Origin: CAYTAU01 sp964442075
GTDB lineage: Bacteria > Bacteroidota > Bacteroidia > Bacteroidales > CAYTAU01
Assembly (NCBI GenBank): GCA_964442075.1
Contig: CAYTWH010000009.1
Location: 47,147-111,146, forward strand
DNA: 64,000 nt
Direction of reading: 5' to 3'
The translations under genes and the position numbers were made by a program. The notes below the pieces were generated by a model that was not told where the DNA came from, did no database searches, and worked only from the letters and a program-made list of their open reading frames with translations. Below, piece after piece: positions 63,801 to 64,000 of this stretch (positions are counted from its first letter, which is position 1; every line of letters starts with the position of its first letter).

Positions 63801-64000
63801 TTCATCAACATTATCCTATTCTGGTGGTTCTGGTTCTAATTTCAATTGGTATACAGGTTCATGTGGTGGTACCCTTGTTGGGATAGGAAATAATTTCTCT
63901 GTTTCGCCTACCAGTACAACAACATATTATGGTGCTTGGCAGAACAGCTGTGGTTTGTCTACATGTCAGACAGTTGCAATAACTGTTAATCCTTTACCTG
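60832..64000 (+). CDS. Large SBBP/Ig-repeat surface protein (3' end outside window)
   Basis: The frame is open from the ATG at 60832 to the window end (1056 codons). After a signal-like helix (residues 5-35) comes the N-terminal domain shared with the giant protein at 46196 (FIQNKGQIANAEGIVQDEVL, YYNEIYPNIDLKFYR, LIIDPTLDMVWSTYFD). SBBP repeats follow from about 320 to 800 (LWTTYYGGTGNEYV, LYVGGETSSQATFPLQSAGG, DAFMGRF). From residue about 808 a series of 83-86 residue Ig-like repeats begins, with the recurring WYTGSCGGT and SPTSTTTYY. A T9SS sorting domain is expected beyond the window. Probably an adhesin or matrix protein. Confidence 0.85.
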   Translation, partial: MKKNNIKITFNRVMLCAIFIGIFTICQFENIFSQIKNDYSITNKFTQNKIQVDDNIVAVETQNQDFIDSQEIPQVNTACFIQNKGQIANAEGIVQDEVLFTTSVDKSDLFFLKDKIIFITKEKHFVETEQSIDERAKGNIEYAEQLELQMKHYRFELVFNNTNPDVVVDGLDKYKNYTNYYLGHCPEGIMNVPNFQSLYYNEIYPNIDLKFYRNSKGLKFDFIVKPGGNPNLISYLYKDTETLEKDNKGNINVKTPYLDFKEEAPYSYFVENNNEKEVESSFVLSDNNVISFNLEDYPKDKTLIIDPTLDMVWSTYFDIGASSVWDNVSFNSIGDFYVSCYHYSSVVDVFNSGGFYQGTDAGGTTDLAILKFSNAGVQLWTTYYGGTGNEYVICNTTAVDENDNLYVGGETSSQATFPLQSAGGYYDGASTSTCGFLLKFDDNCNRLWATFIGASGSRVRGITTASNNDVYIVGACYNTAALPVQDQGGGAYYQPVHGGGGNGYIMRFNSSTSKLWCTYFGGDCYVNFIDIHIDPTNNNLYCVGELGGWSVPNSYPPLTNPGGGAYFDNTVNGKQDLFIARFNSSRTLTWSTIYGGSFNDNFNGDCGSIDTDSDGNFYFCGKTMSDNLPLQNGGGYYQSLIGGNGIGDATNDGFILKFNTSGVRQWATYYGGSGSEEIRKLKIDNNDYIWIGGYTNSSNIPLLTATDHYNQTWAGGSADAFMGRFTQIGVREWVSCLGGSDYETCRPFAIYEPDASTVEIFMVDQTNSLNFPTVNPGGVYYLGARPTAQSAYISKFSYTTCEPSTAPTSITASQTTICPGANVTLTVNGGSLGTGASWEWYSGSCGGTSVGTGSSIIVSPTSTTTYYVRAEGDCGTTSCVLKTITVNPLPVTPTSVSASSTTICLGNSTSLTYSGGSGTTFGWYTGSCGGTLIGTGNSFSVSPTSTTTYYGAWQNGCGTSTCQTVTVNVNPLPSAPSSVSATSTIICSGGSSTLSYSGGSGSNFNWYTGSCGGTLVGIGNNFSVSPTSTTTYYGAWQNSCGLSTCQTVAITVNPLP
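63253..64000 (+). repeat. Tandem repeats of about 250 nt in the large surface protein
   Basis: Units start at about 63253, 63511 and 63760 (86, 83 and at least 80 codons). Each has ICxGxxxxLxxSGG, a WY-GSCGGT core and SPTSTTTYY. The second and third share long identical DNA stretches around 63661-63690 and 63910-63940, and are more alike than the first. The array continues past the window end. Confidence 0.8.

Overview
The window is a chromosomal segment of an AT-rich member of the Bacteroidota. I infer this from three things: a type IX secretion system (T9SS) and gliding-type gene set (PorU, PorV, GldJ, GldI, two PorP/SprF proteins), many secreted proteins with T9SS C-terminal sorting domains, and promoters of the TTG...TAnnTTTG type with no Shine-Dalgarno sequences. 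No rRNA, CRISPR array, transposase, integrase or phage gene is visible. One tRNA gene, tRNA-Ser(GGA), is present.

Layout. 1-8417: a partial TPR protein, a binding-protein-type lipoprotein, an OmpA-family protein with a Lys-rich coiled-coil partner, a U32-family protein, and an ExbB / small membrane protein / ExbD / ExbD operon. 8488-9522: tRNA-Ser and TatD. 9585-21607: an unusual block. Two NADP-type glutamate dehydrogenase genes flank a four-gene plus-strand operon: a GAF-like/receiver/PEP-synthase-type ATP-grasp protein, a minimal nucleotidyltransferase, a calcineurin-like phosphoesterase and a second receiver/ATP-grasp protein. A Crp/Fnr-type regulator follows, and its N-terminal domain resembles that of the first ATP-grasp protein. 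21633-24309: DprA, a DUF2148-like protein and a 2-hydroxyacid dehydrogenase. 24299-31667: three minus-strand T9SS cargo genes (CotH-like kinase, beta-helix protein, CotH-like kinase). 31908-37339: a membrane protein, an SDR, an Ldh2-type dehydrogenase, a ROK kinase and MurF. 37401-46038: the core T9SS block, with PorP/SprF and GldJ on the minus strand and PorU, PorV and IspF on the plus strand. 46196-52852: a giant SprB-repeat type-B cargo protein, its PorP/SprF-like partner and an Lrp-type regulator. 52933-55716: two T9SS cargo proteins and an outer-membrane lipoprotein. 55908-60521: NrnA-type DHH phosphoesterase, then four FKBP-type prolyl isomerases including GldI. 60832 to the end: a large SBBP/Ig-repeat surface protein that runs off the window.

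How it fits together. Much of the window makes, exports or folds surface proteins: PorU/PorV and GldJ belong to the T9SS, the CotH, beta-helix and SprB-like proteins are probable cargo, and the periplasmic FKBP proteins probably assist envelope folding. The most interesting part is 9.6-21.6 kb. The paired ATP-grasp proteins keep the nucleotide-binding signatures of PEP synthase/PPDK and a complete-looking receiver domain, but lack the phosphohistidine swivel and PEP barrel. Together with the nucleotidyltransferase, phosphoesterase, flanking glutamate dehydrogenases and sensor-type Crp regulator, they look like an undescribed signalling or metabolic-control module (inference). A second new signal is a recurring motif resembling an ECF-sigma promoter (GCAACC, 16-17 nt, GTCT). 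It lies upstream of both CotH genes and of a short terminated leader in front of the TPR gene.
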